From an uncultured Kiritimatiellota bacterium (GTDB lineage: Bacteria > Verrucomicrobiota > Kiritimatiellia > RFP12 > DVOR01), in assembly GCA_944389545.1 (NCBI GenBank), contig CALXMT010000024.1, positions 1 through 38,627 on the forward strand: a stretch of DNA of 38,627 bases, written 5' to 3'. The position numbers and the translations under genes are program-made. Positions 8,562 to 17,259 of this stretch are shown here, piece after piece. The notes beneath the pieces were generated by a model. The model saw nothing but the letters and a program-made list of their open reading frames with translations, searched no databases and was not told where the DNA came from. Each line of letters opens with the position of its first letter. Positions within the stretch are counted from its first letter, which is position 1.

Positions 8562-8775
8562 CCGCAAAAACGCAAATCTTGCAGGAAAGGTGGGGCGCTA
8601 ACACCGGGCGCACATCCGTGCGCCCTCCCGCACCCCACTTTCCTGCGCCAAAAGGACTTCCAGCGATGGTCCAAGCGCGAAGACGATGGGCGGGAGGGAG
8701 CGATCAGCGGGCGTTCAGCCCGCAAAGCGACCGGCGTTAGCCCATCCGTCTTCGCGCGCACTGGCGTTTTTGCGG
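8562..8775. repeat. Nested palindromic element with three-way-junction layout
   Basis: Outer arms CCGCAAAAACGC (8562-8573) and GCGTTTTTGCGG (8764-8775) are perfectly complementary. Inside lie two further hairpins. The first spans 8581-8646, with an 18-nt arm starting GCAGGAAAGG and an apical GGGCGCAC-ATCC-GTGCGCCC. The second spans 8675-8757, with arms starting GCGCGAAGACG and ending CGTCTTCGCGC and an internal GCGGGC-GTTCA-GCCCGC. It begins 5 bp after the upstream stop codon. Whether it acts as RNA or DNA is unknown. Confidence 0.65.
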
Positions 8776-8903
8776 GAAAAGGAGGCTTTTCGATTTCCCC
8801 GGACACCATTGATGAGAGACCTGTAAGGGCGTGGGGCAAAGCCCCACCCCAAAAACCAAACTTCCAAACCTCCAAGCTTCCAAACTTCCATCGCGTTCGC
8901 ATT
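8776..8903. repeat. Repeat remnants including an R5 octamer tract
   Basis: The stretch contains a segment similar to the ends of R1/R4 (TTTCCCCGGACACCATTGATG near 8798-8814), a hairpin GTGGGGC-AA-AGCCCCAC near 8831-8846, and a tract of CTTCCAAA/CCTCCAAA-type octamers at 8856-8891 (R5). Other R5 tracts are at 24517-24556, 29157-29190, 29361-29408 and 34190-34226. Confidence 0.6.
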
Positions 8904-8952
8904 CTTGGCGCGGATATGTTAGGATAATGGCACAGTTGCGAAAGGAGTCCCC

Positions 8953-10419
8953 ATGAAGCACGCACTCTTACTCACCCTCTTGTTCGGCGCGGCCTGCGCC
9001 CAAGCCGCCGTCTCCGCCATCGACGTCAAGCCCACCGGCAACCCCGCCATCAAGGGCCGCAAGGACGTCCCCATCGCCACCGTCACCTTCTCCGCCGCGC
9101 AGGACGCGCAGGCCGAAAAGCTCCGCCTGGACATCCGCGGCACGAACCCCAGCGACGTCGTCTGCTTCTCGCTCGGACAGTCGGAGTGCGCCCGCGTGGA
9201 GAACGACGCAGCCACCTTCACCGTCCCCGTCAAGAAGGGCCAAAACTCCTTCAGCCTCTACGCCGAACTCTCCGACACCGCCTCCGTCGGCCGCCCCTTG
9301 CGCATTGACGGCAAGCGCGTCCGCGTGGCCAGCGTCGTCACCAAGCCCGCACAGGAAATCGTCGACCAGCGCCTCCCCAACGGCAAGCTCCGCGCCTCCA
9401 AAAACTTCCGTATCCCCGGCATCGTCATGACGCCCAAAGGCACCCTCGTGGCCGTCTTCGACATCCGCTACAAACACGCCGGCGACCTCCCCGCGGACAT
9501 CACGGTCGGCGTCAGCACCTCCAAGGACGGCGGCGACACCTGGAGCCCCATCCGCACCGCCATCGACTACAAGAACCTCCCCGGCGGCAACGGCATCGGC
9601 GACCCCGCCATCCTCGTTGACCCCTCCAACAGCCGCGTCTGGGTCATCGCCCTGCGCGCCCCCAAGTCCGGCCACCCCATCTTTAAGTCCAAGACCGGCA
9701 CCATCGACCCCGCCCAGTGCGGCCAGCTCTTCGTCGCCTACTCCGACGACGAGGGCGAAACCTGGTCCGAGCCCCGCAACATCACCCCCGAGGTCAAGCG
9801 CCTCGACGACCCCGACACCGCGAACTGGGGCTGCATCTTCCAGGGCCCCGGCGCCGGCATCGCCCTCAAGGACGGCACCCTCGTCTTCCCCGCCCAAATC
9901 TGGGGCAACGACGGCAAGGCCCCCCACCACGGAGCCCTCATCTACTCCACCGATCACGGCAAGACCTGGACCTCCTCCAAGCAGTCGCCCTTCGGCGGCT
10001 CCGAGAGCACCGTCGTCCAGCTCGCCGATGGCTCCCTCCTCCTCAACACCCGCGAAGGCGGCGGCCCCAAGACCCGCGTCACCGCCCGCACCACCGACCT
10101 CGGCCAGACCTGGCAGAAGGTCGAGACCTCGCCCCTCCGTCAGCCCGGCAACCTCTGCCAGGCCGCCATGCTCCGCGTCGGCAACACCCTTGTCTTCTCC
10201 AACCCCAATTCCGGCAAGCGCGACACCATGACCCTGCGCAAGTCCACCGACAACGGCAAGACCTGGTCCAAGGGCATCATCTATGACCCCCGCGCCTGCG
10301 CCGGCTACTCCACCCTCTGCCCCATGCGCCAGCGCGGCCAGGACTTCGTCGGCGTCCTCTACGAGGGCCAGAGCGACTACCACTACTTCCAGCGCATCCC
10401 CCTCAACGAAATCCAGTGA
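8953..10419 (+). CDS. Exo-alpha-sialidase (GH33) with BNR-associated N-terminal domain
   Basis: Secreted sialidase cleaving terminal sialic acid from glycans. The 488-residue protein starts with a signal peptide ending near CAQA (about 18) and an N-terminal beta domain (about 20-135) like the BNR-associated domain of Bacteroides and Akkermansia sialidases. The catalytic propeller follows: FRIP at 152-155 (Arg153 of the Arg triad), five Asp boxes (about 188-197, 262-271, 331-339, 379-387, 430-438) such as SKDGGDTW and SDDEGETW, and the likely nucleophile Tyr452 in GYSTL. AAAGGAG precedes the ATG. The next gene starts inside its stop codon. No sialic acid transport or catabolic genes are in view, so the fate of the released sugar is unknown. 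No lipobox is seen. Confidence 0.93.
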   Translation: MKHALLLTLLFGAACAQAAVSAIDVKPTGNPAIKGRKDVPIATVTFSAAQDAQAEKLRLDIRGTNPSDVVCFSLGQSECARVENDAATFTVPVKKGQNSFSLYAELSDTASVGRPLRIDGKRVRVASVVTKPAQEIVDQRLPNGKLRASKNFRIPGIVMTPKGTLVAVFDIRYKHAGDLPADITVGVSTSKDGGDTWSPIRTAIDYKNLPGGNGIGDPAILVDPSNSRVWVIALRAPKSGHPIFKSKTGTIDPAQCGQLFVAYSDDEGETWSEPRNITPEVKRLDDPDTANWGCIFQGPGAGIALKDGTLVFPAQIWGNDGKAPHHGALIYSTDHGKTWTSSKQSPFGGSESTVVQLADGSLLLNTREGGGPKTRVTARTTDLGQTWQKVETSPLRQPGNLCQAAMLRVGNTLVFSNPNSGKRDTMTLRKSTDNGKTWSKGIIYDPRACAGYSTLCPMRQRGQDFVGVLYEGQSDYHYFQRIPLNEIQ

Positions 10420-11006
10420 TCGCCCCCGACACCCCCGCGCGGGACGCGCCCTTCACCGCCCTGGACTTCGAGACCACCGGCGTGGTGAAGGGCTTTTCGT
10501 CCCTTCCTTGGCAGCTCGGCGCCGTCTCCCTCCAAGGCGGCCGCATCGAGGTACGTTTCGACACCTATCTCCGCGTCCCCGAGAATTACCCCTTCTCCAA
10601 GCACGCGCCCGGCGAACATCGCGCCAACCGCGCCGCCATCGCCGCCGCGCCCGAGGCGCTTGACGTCTGGTCGCGTCTCCACCCCCTCCTCGTCGCCACC
10701 GTCCCCGTCGCCCACAACATCGCCGCCGAACGCACTATCCTCACCCGCCTCGCCCCCCTGACCCACTATCCCCTCTGGGTCGACACCCTCCGCCTCGTCC
10801 GTCAGGCCTACCCCACCCTGCCTAGCCACGCACTGGAGCGCCTCATCCCCGCACTCGGACTCCAGCCCGCCCTCGACGCCCTCATCCCCGGCCGTGCCCC
10901 CCACGACGCGCTCTACGATGCCGCCGCCTGCGCCCTCCTCCTCCGCCACCTCCTCTCCCTCCCCGGCTGGGACGCCCTCACCCTGGCCGACCTCGCCTCC
11001 CCGTGA
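10416..11006 (+). CDS. DnaQ-like DEDDh 3'-5' exonuclease
   Basis: A 196-residue RNase T/DnaQ-fold nuclease. Motif I is DFETTG (about 14-19), motif II falls near AHNIAAERTIL (about 101-111), and motif III HDALYDA (about 163-169) has the His-x4-Asp spacing of the DEDDh subfamily. The start is a GTG that overlaps the TGA of the sialidase gene (GTGA), indicating translational coupling. It could be a free-standing proofreading-type or oligonucleotide exonuclease. The sialidase gives no clue to its role; co-transcription looks incidental. Confidence 0.85.
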   Translation: MIAPDTPARDAPFTALDFETTGVVKGFSSLPWQLGAVSLQGGRIEVRFDTYLRVPENYPFSKHAPGEHRANRAAIAAAPEALDVWSRLHPLLVATVPVAHNIAAERTILTRLAPLTHYPLWVDTLRLVRQAYPTLPSHALERLIPALGLQPALDALIPGRAPHDALYDAAACALLLRHLLSLPGWDALTLADLASP

Positions 11007-11007
11007 C

Positions 11008-11673
11008 ATGACGCAACGCCCAATTGACCTCCGCCAAGCCCTGTTGCGCGTCCTCACCCTCGCGCTGGGCCTCGCCGTCACCCTCCTCTTCTGCCTCTCC
11101 AACCTCCCCGCGGAGACGCCCGCCCCACCGCCGGCCGACCCCTTCTCGGCGTTGCTCCTCTCCCAAGCCGTCGGGCTCCCGCTCCTCTTCCTGCCCACTG
11201 TCCCCTGGCTTCTCGCCGGCGGACGCGCCCGTCTCCGCAACGTCTTCGCCTGGCGTACGCCGGACGCCCCACCCTTCGGCCTGCGCGTCTTCATCGGCCA
11301 CGCCGTCTGCTTGATTGCCGGGGCCTGGGCCCTTGTTGCCGTTGCCGCCGATGGTGCCACCCAAAGCGCCGTCAGCCTGGTCGGCGCCCTCACCCCGCTC
11401 CAGACCCTCGCCCTGCTCCCCTTCGTCTGCGGACTCGGCCCTCTGGCTGAGGAACTCCTCTATCGCGGCGCACTCTTCGACGCCCTAGGCCACCGCGCCG
11501 CACCCTGGGCCACCGCGGTCCTCTTCGCACTCGCCCACGGCCCCAACGCCTTCTTCTTTCCCCTCTTCTTCGTCGGCCTCTGGCTCGGCTTTCTGACCCA
11601 ACGTCAAGGCACCCTCCTGCCCGCCATCGCCCTTCACGCCGCCTTCAACCTCCCCACCTTGCTCCTCGCCTAA
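11008..11673 (+). CDS. CPBP-family intramembrane metalloprotease
   Basis: A 221-residue polytopic membrane protein of the Rce1/CPBP (Abi) family. Motif 1 is E148-E149-L-L-Y-R153-G, motif 2 has His177 in FALAHG, and motif 3 has His210 and Asn214 in HAAFN. These form the family's zinc or glutamate catalytic site. About six hydrophobic helices are visible between residues 15 and 221. The ATG lies 1 bp after the exonuclease stop, so it is in the same transcript. Substrates of bacterial members are mostly unknown; none is suggested here. Confidence 0.88.
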   Translation: MTQRPIDLRQALLRVLTLALGLAVTLLFCLSNLPAETPAPPPADPFSALLLSQAVGLPLLFLPTVPWLLAGGRARLRNVFAWRTPDAPPFGLRVFIGHAVCLIAGAWALVAVAADGATQSAVSLVGALTPLQTLALLPFVCGLGPLAEELLYRGALFDALGHRAAPWATAVLFALAHGPNAFFFPLFFVGLWLGFLTQRQGTLLPAIALHAAFNLPTLLLA

Positions 11674-11694
11674 GTGCTCCTACTAAGACTATCC

Positions 11695-12189
11695 ATGATG
11701 AAACGCTTCTTCCTCTTCCCGCTTGCGTTGATGGTCCTTGCCCTGACCGCATGCAACGAAGTCCCGCCGGAACGGAATCTGCTCCTCCAGGCGGAACGCG
11801 GCAACCCCAACGCGCAATATTGCCTCGGCTCGCTCTATGAACACGGCCAAGGCATGCCCCAATCCCACCAAGAAGCCGTCAAGTGGTACCGAAAAGCCGC
11901 CGATCAGGGCAATCCCGATGCGCAATTCAGCCTCGCGCTCGCCTACATGTTCGGCCAAGGTACAACCCAATCCTATGAAGAGGCCGTCAAGTGGTTCCGC
12001 AAAGCCGCCGACCAAGGCAACCCCGCCGCCCAGTTCAATCTCGCCATCGCCTACGCCGGCGGCACCGGCGTCCCCCAATCCGACGAAGAGGCCACCAAGT
12101 GGCTCCAAAAGGCCGCAGACCAAGACTTCGCCCCCGCAAAAGAAATCCTCTCCCGCCTCCGCCAACTCCCCCACTCCCCGCACCCCTGA
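11695..12189 (+). CDS. Sel1-repeat lipoprotein
   Basis: A 164-residue lipoprotein with a short signal peptide ending in the lipobox LTAC, so Cys20 is the likely lipidated residue. Three Sel1-like helical repeats follow, each with NAQYxLGxxYxxGQG-like and EAVKWYRKAADQGN-like segments, at about 37-72, 73-108 and 109-144. Such repeats bind proteins and often act in envelope signalling or stability. The start is placed at the tandem ATGs (11695 or 11698); an upstream GTG at 11674 would push the hydrophobic segment away from the N-terminus. It is the last gene of the forward run beginning with the sialidase. Confidence 0.85.
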   Translation: MMKRFFLFPLALMVLALTACNEVPPERNLLLQAERGNPNAQYCLGSLYEHGQGMPQSHQEAVKWYRKAADQGNPDAQFSLALAYMFGQGTTQSYEEAVKWFRKAADQGNPAAQFNLAIAYAGGTGVPQSDEEATKWLQKAADQDFAPAKEILSRLRQLPHSPHP

Positions 12190-12212
12190 CGCCCCCTCCC
12201 CAGGACTCTCTC

Positions 12213-12252
12213 CCACCCCTCAAAAGGTCCCTTCTGAGACCCTTTACGGAGG
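12213..12252 (+). repeat. R6 fragment
   Basis: CCCCTCAAAAGGTCCC followed by TTCTGAGACCC matches the outer end of the palindrome arrays at 1318-1345 and, reversed, 18545-18580. The phased palindromes themselves are missing here. Confidence 0.5.
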
Positions 12253-12256
12253 GGTG

Positions 12257-12293
12257 TAAAAAGTTGGGCGCCGTGCTTGCGGCACGGTGCCCG
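12257..12293 (-). terminator. Rho-independent terminator of the GH105 gene
   Basis: On the minus strand GGGCACCGTGC, loop, GCACGGCGCCC is followed by AACTTTTT, about 60 bp past the GH105 stop codon. Confidence 0.65.
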
Positions 12294-12354
12294 GGATGAT
12301 TCGCAAAGCGATTGCTTGTTAGGCCGCGTCTTCGCGGCGGATGTGAGGGGCATT

Positions 12355-13491
12355 TTATTGGGCGGCGGGGGCGAGGGCGTGGACCTGCGTGCCGGCCTGG
12401 AGGAAGGCGCCGACGCCGTAGACTTCGGTCATATCCTTGCTCACGTGCTTGGGGTCTTGGCCGATGGGCTGGACCCAGCCGAGTTTGCCGTGGGGCTGGA
12501 TGGCGGCGACGAGTGCGGCCCAGCCCTTCTCGATGGCGGGCAGGGTGGCGGCGCGGTCAAGCAGGCCGGCGTTCACGCCCCAGGCCAGGCCGTAGACGAT
12601 GAAGCCGGTGCCGCTGGTCTCGGGTGAGGGGTAGCTCTCGGGGTCCAACAGGCTGGCGTGCCAGTAGCCATCGGGGCACTGTAACTCGATGAGGCGGGCG
12701 GCCAGTTCCTTGAAGAGGGCTTCATAGTAGGGGCGGTTGGGCGCGTCCGCGGGGAGGATGCGTAGGAGGTTGGCCAGGCCGGCGAGGCACCACCCGTTGC
12801 CGCGGCCCCAGAAGACCTTCTCGCCGTTGGCCTCGCGGTGGGCAAAGCCGTTCTCGGGGGCGTCTGGGAAGTAGCGGCTGTCACGGTAGAAGAGGCGCGC
12901 CTCCTTGTCGTAGAGGTAGTCGACGGTGGCGCGGAACTCCGCGTCCATGAACTCCATGTAGCGTTTGTCGCCGGTGAGGGCGGCGAGCTGGGCGAAGACC
13001 TGCGGGGCCATGTAAAGCGCGTCGCACCAGCTCCAGCGCTCGAGGGCAGACCATTTGTGGAGGTCCAGCGAGACCTTGGAGGGATTGGCGAGGATGGAAT
13101 CGATGCGCTTCTTGGTGGGGTTGAGACGCCCGGGCATGCCGAAGCGCTCATAGAGGCGGAGCCAGGCCTGGCAGACGGTCAAGTCATCGGCGTGGGAGTT
13201 GTTGCCGCGGCGGGTGGCGGGCTGCCAGCGGCATCCCGCGCCGATGCCGTCGACCCAACGGATGAAGGACATGTCTTTCTCCGTGCGTTCGGCCAGTTCA
13301 CCCCAGTCGAGCATACCTTGATAGAGGGCGCCGTTGGTCCAAGCGGTTGGGCCAAGGCCGGATTGGGGCTGGTGCACCACCTGCCATTCCGCCACGCGGC
13401 GCAGGTCGCTGCGAATGTCCGCCTGGGTGGGGAGTTCGGCCAGGGCAACCGCCGCGGCGAAGAGGGCAACCATCGTCAAGAGTTGTTTCAT
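12355..13491 (-). CDS. Secreted unsaturated rhamnogalacturonyl/glucuronyl hydrolase (GH105/GH88)
   Basis: A 378-residue (alpha/alpha)6-barrel enzyme of the YteR/YesR type, removing the unsaturated uronic acid left by polysaccharide lyases on pectic or similar glycans. A signal peptide ends near AVALA (about 18), so it acts outside the cytoplasm. Family motifs are WSWCDALYMAP with the likely catalytic Asp157, HADD (100-103), FYRDSRYFPD (about 201-210), FWGRGNGW (227-234) and ETSGTGFIVYGLAWG. The start is the ATG at 13491, where the signal peptide begins; a longer reading frame upstream lacks support. It has its own promoter behind the pgk terminator. No lyase is adjacent. Confidence 0.9.
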   Translation of the reverse strand: MKQLLTMVALFAAAVALAELPTQADIRSDLRRVAEWQVVHQPQSGLGPTAWTNGALYQGMLDWGELAERTEKDMSFIRWVDGIGAGCRWQPATRRGNNSHADDLTVCQAWLRLYERFGMPGRLNPTKKRIDSILANPSKVSLDLHKWSALERWSWCDALYMAPQVFAQLAALTGDKRYMEFMDAEFRATVDYLYDKEARLFYRDSRYFPDAPENGFAHREANGEKVFWGRGNGWCLAGLANLLRILPADAPNRPYYEALFKELAARLIELQCPDGYWHASLLDPESYPSPETSGTGFIVYGLAWGVNAGLLDRAATLPAIEKGWAALVAAIQPHGKLGWVQPIGQDPKHVSKDMTEVYGVGAFLQAGTQVHALAPAAQ

Positions 13492-13521
13492 GGGGTGTCC
13501 TTTCAGCGTCAAACCACCCTC

Positions 13522-13551
13522 ATCATACCCAAAAAGCCCCAGCCTTGGCAA
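13522..13551 (-). promoter_or_regulatory. Promoter of the GH105 gene
   Basis: On the minus strand, TTGCCA, an 18-bp spacer and TATGAT, about 30 bp upstream of the start codon. It partly overlaps the end of the pgk terminator. Confidence 0.6.
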
Positions 13552-13553
13552 AT

Positions 13554-13583
13554 AAAAAGGCGGCCCCACGCGGGGTCGCCTTT
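13554..13583 (-). terminator. Rho-independent terminator of pgk
   Basis: On the minus strand AAAGGCGACCCC, GCG loop, and a matching GGGG-GCCTTT arm running into TTTTT, 20 bp past the pgk stop. Confidence 0.75.
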
Positions 13584-13603
13584 GATTGGTCGCAGGGTGC
13601 GCC

Positions 13604-14854
13604 TTACTTATCGGTGAGCGCCGCGACGCCGGGAAGGACCTTGCCTTCGAGGTACTCGAGGGAGGCGCCGCCGCCGGTGGAGATGTGGCTCATCTTGTCG
13701 GCCAGGCCAGACTTCTTCACGGCGCTGACGGAGTCGCCGCCGCCGATGATGGAGATGCCGCCGTTGGCCTTGACCTGGGCGACGGCCTCGCAGACGCCGA
13801 AGGTGCCCTTGGAGAAGGCGGGCATCTCGAAGCAGCCCATCGGGCCGTTCCAGACGACGGTCTTGGCGCCCTTGAGGGCCTCGGAGAAGAGCTTGACGGA
13901 CTCAGGGCCGATGTCCAGGCCCATCCAGCCGTCGGGCACCTCGGTGACGACCTGGGTGTTGGCCTCAGGGTCGAACTTGTCAGCCGCGATGTTGTCCACG
14001 GGCAGGAGGAACTTCACGCCGCGCTCCTTGGCCAGGGCGAGCATGTCGTTGGCGTAGCCGAGCTGATCGTCCTCGCAGAGGGAGTTGCCGATTTTCTTGC
14101 CCTGGGCCTTGAGGAAGGTGTAGGCCATGCCGCCGCCAATGATCAGCGTGTCGACCTTGGTGAGGAGATTCTTCACCACGGCCAGCTTGTCGGAGACCTT
14201 GGCGCCGCCGAGGATGGCGACGAAGGGGCGGACCGGGTTCTCGACCGCGGAGCCGAGGTACTGGATTTCCTTCTCCAGCAGAAAGCCGGAGACAGCGACG
14301 GGGGCGTACTTGGCGATGACGGCGGTGGAGGCGTGGGCACGGTGGGCGGCGCCGAAGGCGTCGTTGCAGTAGATGTCGCCGTAGGAAGCGAGCACCTTGG
14401 CCATCTCCTCGCACTTGGCCTTGAGCTCGGCCTTGGCGGCCTTGTATTGCTCATCGGTCATGTCGTCGGTCTTCTTGACCTTGGCGGTCTCTTCCTTGTA
14501 GAAGCGGGTGTTCTCAAGCATCAGCACTTCGCCGGGCTTGAGGGCGGCGGCCTGGTCGGCGGCCTTGAGGCAGTCGGGCGCGAAGGCCACGGGCTTGTTC
14601 AAGCACTTGGAGAGGTACTCAGCGACGGGCTTGAGCGAGAACTCGGGCTCGTAGCCCTTGCCCTTCGGACGGCCCAGGTGGCTCATCAGCACCAGCGAGC
14701 CGCCATTGTCGAGCACGTACTTGATGGAGGCCAGGGCGCCCTGGATGCGGGTGTCGTCCTTGATGACGCCATCCTTCATGGGCACGTTGAAATCCACGCG
14801 CATGACCACACGCTTGCCAGCGAGGTCCACGTCACGCAATGTCTTCTTGTTCAT
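13604..14854 (-). CDS. pgk: Phosphoglycerate kinase
   Basis: Glycolytic enzyme transferring phosphate between 1,3-bisphosphoglycerate and ADP in the cytoplasm. The 416-residue protein has the N-terminal RVDFNVP substrate motif (about 19-25), SHLGRP (about 58-63), HRAHAS near 155, the GGAKVSDK region and the C-terminal GGGASLE nucleotide region, all typical of PGK. It is about 20 residues longer than many bacterial forms because of a lysine- and glutamate-rich insertion after [10 protein letters not shown] (about 115-145) before the conserved NDAFG. It has its own promoter and terminator, so it appears monocistronic; gap is not adjacent. GGAAGGA precedes the ATG. Confidence 0.97.
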   Translation of the reverse strand: MNKKTLRDVDLAGKRVVMRVDFNVPMKDGVIKDDTRIQGALASIKYVLDNGGSLVLMSHLGRPKGKGYEPEFSLKPVAEYLSKCLNKPVAFAPDCLKAADQAAALKPGEVLMLENTRFYKEETAKVKKTDDMTDEQYKAAKAELKAKCEEMAKVLASYGDIYCNDAFGAAHRAHASTAVIAKYAPVAVSGFLLEKEIQYLGSAVENPVRPFVAILGGAKVSDKLAVVKNLLTKVDTLIIGGGMAYTFLKAQGKKIGNSLCEDDQLGYANDMLALAKERGVKFLLPVDNIAADKFDPEANTQVVTEVPDGWMGLDIGPESVKLFSEALKGAKTVVWNGPMGCFEMPAFSKGTFGVCEAVAQVKANGGISIIGGGDSVSAVKKSGLADKMSHISTGGGASLEYLEGKVLPGVAALTDK

Positions 14855-14892
14855 GTTCTGTCCTTCCCTGTTGTGGGGTGAAAAGCGTTTCT

Positions 14893-14921
14893 ATTGTAAC
14901 ACATCCCCGCCCCCGTGTCCC
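14893..14921 (-). promoter_or_regulatory. Promoter of pgk
   Basis: On the minus strand, GGGACA, a 17-bp spacer and TACAAT, about 40 bp upstream of the pgk ATG. Confidence 0.55.
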
Positions 14922-14954
14922 TTCTTTTTCGCAATCCCCGATGCCGCGCCCCAA

Positions 14955-15050
14955 TTTTCCACGAAAACACGAAGGGACGCAAGGGCCTGGACACTTCACC
15001 GTTCGGCGCATCGCGCCTCACTACCGTGCCCAACCCTTGCGTCTCTATAG
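14955..15050 (-). repeat. R2 hairpin repeat, copy a
   Basis: An R2 element lying between pgk and ispF. In minus orientation it reads AACGCAAGGG, GGGCAC, an unpaired GGTAGTGA, a 13-nt slot GGCGC-GAT-GCGCC, GTGTCC in place of the pairing GTGCCC, then CCCTTGCGT and an end near TTCGTGGAAAA. Other copies are at 24631-24723, 27558-27660 and 32831-32935. Confidence 0.7.
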
Positions 15051-15089
15051 GTCCTCTGGAAACATCGTGGACAATAAGGCCGTAGAGAC

Positions 15090-15566
15090 TCACGCGAGCG
15101 GGAGGACGGTGGCGGTGGCGAGGGCGGAGATGCCTTCGCGGCGGCCGATGGCGCCGAGGCCTTCGACGGTCGTGGCTTTGACGGAGACCGCGCCCACGTC
15201 CACGTTCATCGCGGCGGCGAGGCGTTCGCGCATGGCGGGGAGGTGGGGCATCAGCTTGGGGCGCTCGGCCAGGACGGTGGCATCGACGTTGCCCACGCGC
15301 CACCCTTGGTCGGAGAGGCGCGCGACGACGGCGCGCAGGAGGGCGATGCTGTCGGCGCCGGCCCACTTGGGGTCGGTGTCGGGGAAGTGCTGGCCGATGT
15401 CGCCATCGGCGATGGCCCCGAGCAGGGCGTCCATGATGGCGTGCGTCAGCACGTCGGCGTCGGAGTGGCCCAACAGGCCGGTCTCGTGCGGAATGTCCAC
15501 CCCGCCCAGGATGAGCTTGCGCCCTTCCACCAGGCGGTGCGTGTCAAACCCAATGCCCATGCGCAT
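15090..15566 (-). CDS. ispF: 2-C-methyl-D-erythritol 2,4-cyclodiphosphate synthase
   Basis: MEP-pathway enzyme making the cyclic diphosphate precursor of isoprenoids in the cytoplasm. The 158-residue length is normal. Metal and active-site residues fall at the positions known for the E. coli enzyme: Asp8 and His10 in GFDTHR, His34 and Ser35 in GHSDADV, His42, and Asp56 in [19 protein letters not shown] near the C-terminus is also conserved. AAAGGAGG precedes the ATG, and the gene starts 25 bp after ettA, so it is the last gene of that operon. The usual partner ispD is not here. Confidence 0.96.
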   Translation of the reverse strand: MRMGIGFDTHRLVEGRKLILGGVDIPHETGLLGHSDADVLTHAIMDALLGAIADGDIGQHFPDTDPKWAGADSIALLRAVVARLSDQGWRVGNVDATVLAERPKLMPHLPAMRERLAAAMNVDVGAVSVKATTVEGLGAIGRREGISALATATVLPLA

Positions 15567-15591
15567 GGCGGCCTCCTTTCGTTTCCGGCCC

Positions 15592-17247
15592 TCAGTGGTG
15601 GACGGGGCGGAACTTGATGCGGTGGGGGCGGTCGGCGTCGTCGCCGAGCTCCTTGCGGCGCATCTCGTGGTAATCGGAATAGGAGCCCTCGAACCAACGC
15701 ACCTTGGAGTCGCCCTCGAAGGCGAGGATGTGGGTAGCGATACGGTCGAGGAACCAACGGTCGTGGCTCACGACCACGGCGCAACCGCCGAAGTCCTGGA
15801 TACCCTCTTCGAGGGAGCGCAGGGTGCCGACGTCGAGGTCGTTGGTGGGCTCGTCGAGAAGCAGGAGGTTGCCGCCGGAACGGAGGAGTTTGGCCAGGTG
15901 CACGCGATTGCGCTCGCCGCCGGAGAGGACGCCGACCTTCTTCTGCTGGTCGGTGCCGCGGAGGTTGAAGCGCGAGCAGTAGGCACGACCGTTCATGAGG
16001 CCCTTGCCGGCCAGGTTCACGAAGTCGCCGCCACCGGTGATCTCCTCGTAGACGGTGTGGTTGGGGTCGAGCGCCTCGCGAGACTGGTCGACATAGCTGA
16101 GCACGACGGTCTCGCCGATGCGGAGTTCGCCGGAGGTGGGCTTGAGCTGGCCGGTGATGAGCTTGAAGAGAGTCGTCTTGCCCGCGCCGTTCGCGCCGAT
16201 CACGCCCACGATGCCGCCGCGCGGCAGGTCGAAGTTCACATGCTCGAAGAGGATACGGTCGCCGAAGGCCATGCAGAGGTCGGTGGCGCGGACGACCAGA
16301 TTGCCCAGGCGCGGACCCGGCGGAATCTGAATCTTGAGCTCCTCCTCACGGGTGTCGACCTGCTTGGAGACGAGTTCCTCGTAGCGGGCCAGACGGGCCT
16401 TGCCCTTGGCGCGGCGGCCGGAGGGGTTGGTGTGGATCCACTCGAGTTCCTGCTGAATCATCTTGCGACGGCTCTCAGCCTGCTTGGCCTGGGCGACCAT
16501 CATGGCCTGCTTCTGCTCCAGCCACTGCTCGTAGTTCCCTTTATAAGGATAGGTACGCCCGGCGTCCATCTCCAGGATCCACTCGGTGACGTTGTTGAGG
16601 AAGTAACGGTCGTGCGTCACCACGATGAGCGTGCCCTTGAACTTCTTCAGGAAGGCCTCAATCCAGGCCACCGACTCCGCGTCCAAGTGGTTGGTCGGCT
16701 CGTCGAGCAGGAGCACGTCCGGATTGGAGATGAGCAGGCGGCACATCGCCACGCGGCGCTTCTCACCGCCGGAAAGCTTCCCCGCCAACGCATCCGGGTC
16801 CGGGCAGCGCAGGGCCTCCATTGCCAGTTCCACCTGGTGCTCCAAATTCCACAGGTCGTTGGCGTCGATGATTTCCTGCAGGCGCGCCATCTCCTCCTCC
16901 GCGCCGGGCTCGTCCAGGCGGCAGCAGAGGTCCTCATACTTCTCGAGCATGGCCTGAGCGCCGGCCACGCCCTCCATGACGCACTCCTGCACGGTCTTCT
17001 CCGGGTCGAGCTCCGGCTCCTGCGGCAGATAGCCCACCTTCACGCCCTTGGCCACCTGGCACGTGCCCATGTAATCCTTGTCCAGGCCCGCCAAGATCTT
17101 GAGGAGCGAGGACTTGCCCGCGCCGTTCGCGCCGATCACGCCAATGTGCGCCCCATGGAAAAAGGCCAGGTTCACGTCATCCAGGATGACCTTCTTCTCA
17201 TGGTGCTTGGTGACGTTCTGCAGGTTAAAGACATACTCGCCGGCCAC
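15592..17247 (-). CDS. ettA: Energy-dependent translational throttle protein EttA (ABC-F)
   Basis: Ribosome-bound ABC-F ATPase that gates early translation elongation according to energy status. The 551-residue protein has two ABC domains and no membrane segments: Walker [10 protein letters not shown] (about 38-46) and GANGAGKTT (about 351-359), signatures [15 protein letters not shown] and [15 protein letters not shown], and Walker [12 protein letters not shown] and [11 protein letters not shown]. Length and the [13 protein letters not shown] opening match EttA rather than Uup or YheS. The start is a GTG with AAAGGAGG upstream. It lies 12 bp after the phosphoesterase gene and 25 bp before ispF, on the same transcript. 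Confidence 0.93.
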   Translation of the reverse strand: MAGEYVFNLQNVTKHHEKKVILDDVNLAFFHGAHIGVIGANGAGKSSLLKILAGLDKDYMGTCQVAKGVKVGYLPQEPELDPEKTVQECVMEGVAGAQAMLEKYEDLCCRLDEPGAEEEMARLQEIIDANDLWNLEHQVELAMEALRCPDPDALAGKLSGGEKRRVAMCRLLISNPDVLLLDEPTNHLDAESVAWIEAFLKKFKGTLIVVTHDRYFLNNVTEWILEMDAGRTYPYKGNYEQWLEQKQAMMVAQAKQAESRRKMIQQELEWIHTNPSGRRAKGKARLARYEELVSKQVDTREEELKIQIPPGPRLGNLVVRATDLCMAFGDRILFEHVNFDLPRGGIVGVIGANGAGKTTLFKLITGQLKPTSGELRIGETVVLSYVDQSREALDPNHTVYEEITGGGDFVNLAGKGLMNGRAYCSRFNLRGTDQQKKVGVLSGGERNRVHLAKLLRSGGNLLLLDEPTNDLDVGTLRSLEEGIQDFGGCAVVVSHDRWFLDRIATHILAFEGDSKVRWFEGSYSDYHEMRRKELGDDADRPHRIKFRPVHH

Positions 17248-17259
17248 GCTGGCCTCCTT

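Noticed and set aside
6607-8613. Open frame of 668 codons opposite the A2M-like gene
   Set aside because: Gly- and Glu-rich antisense artefact of codon bias, with no recognisable domain.
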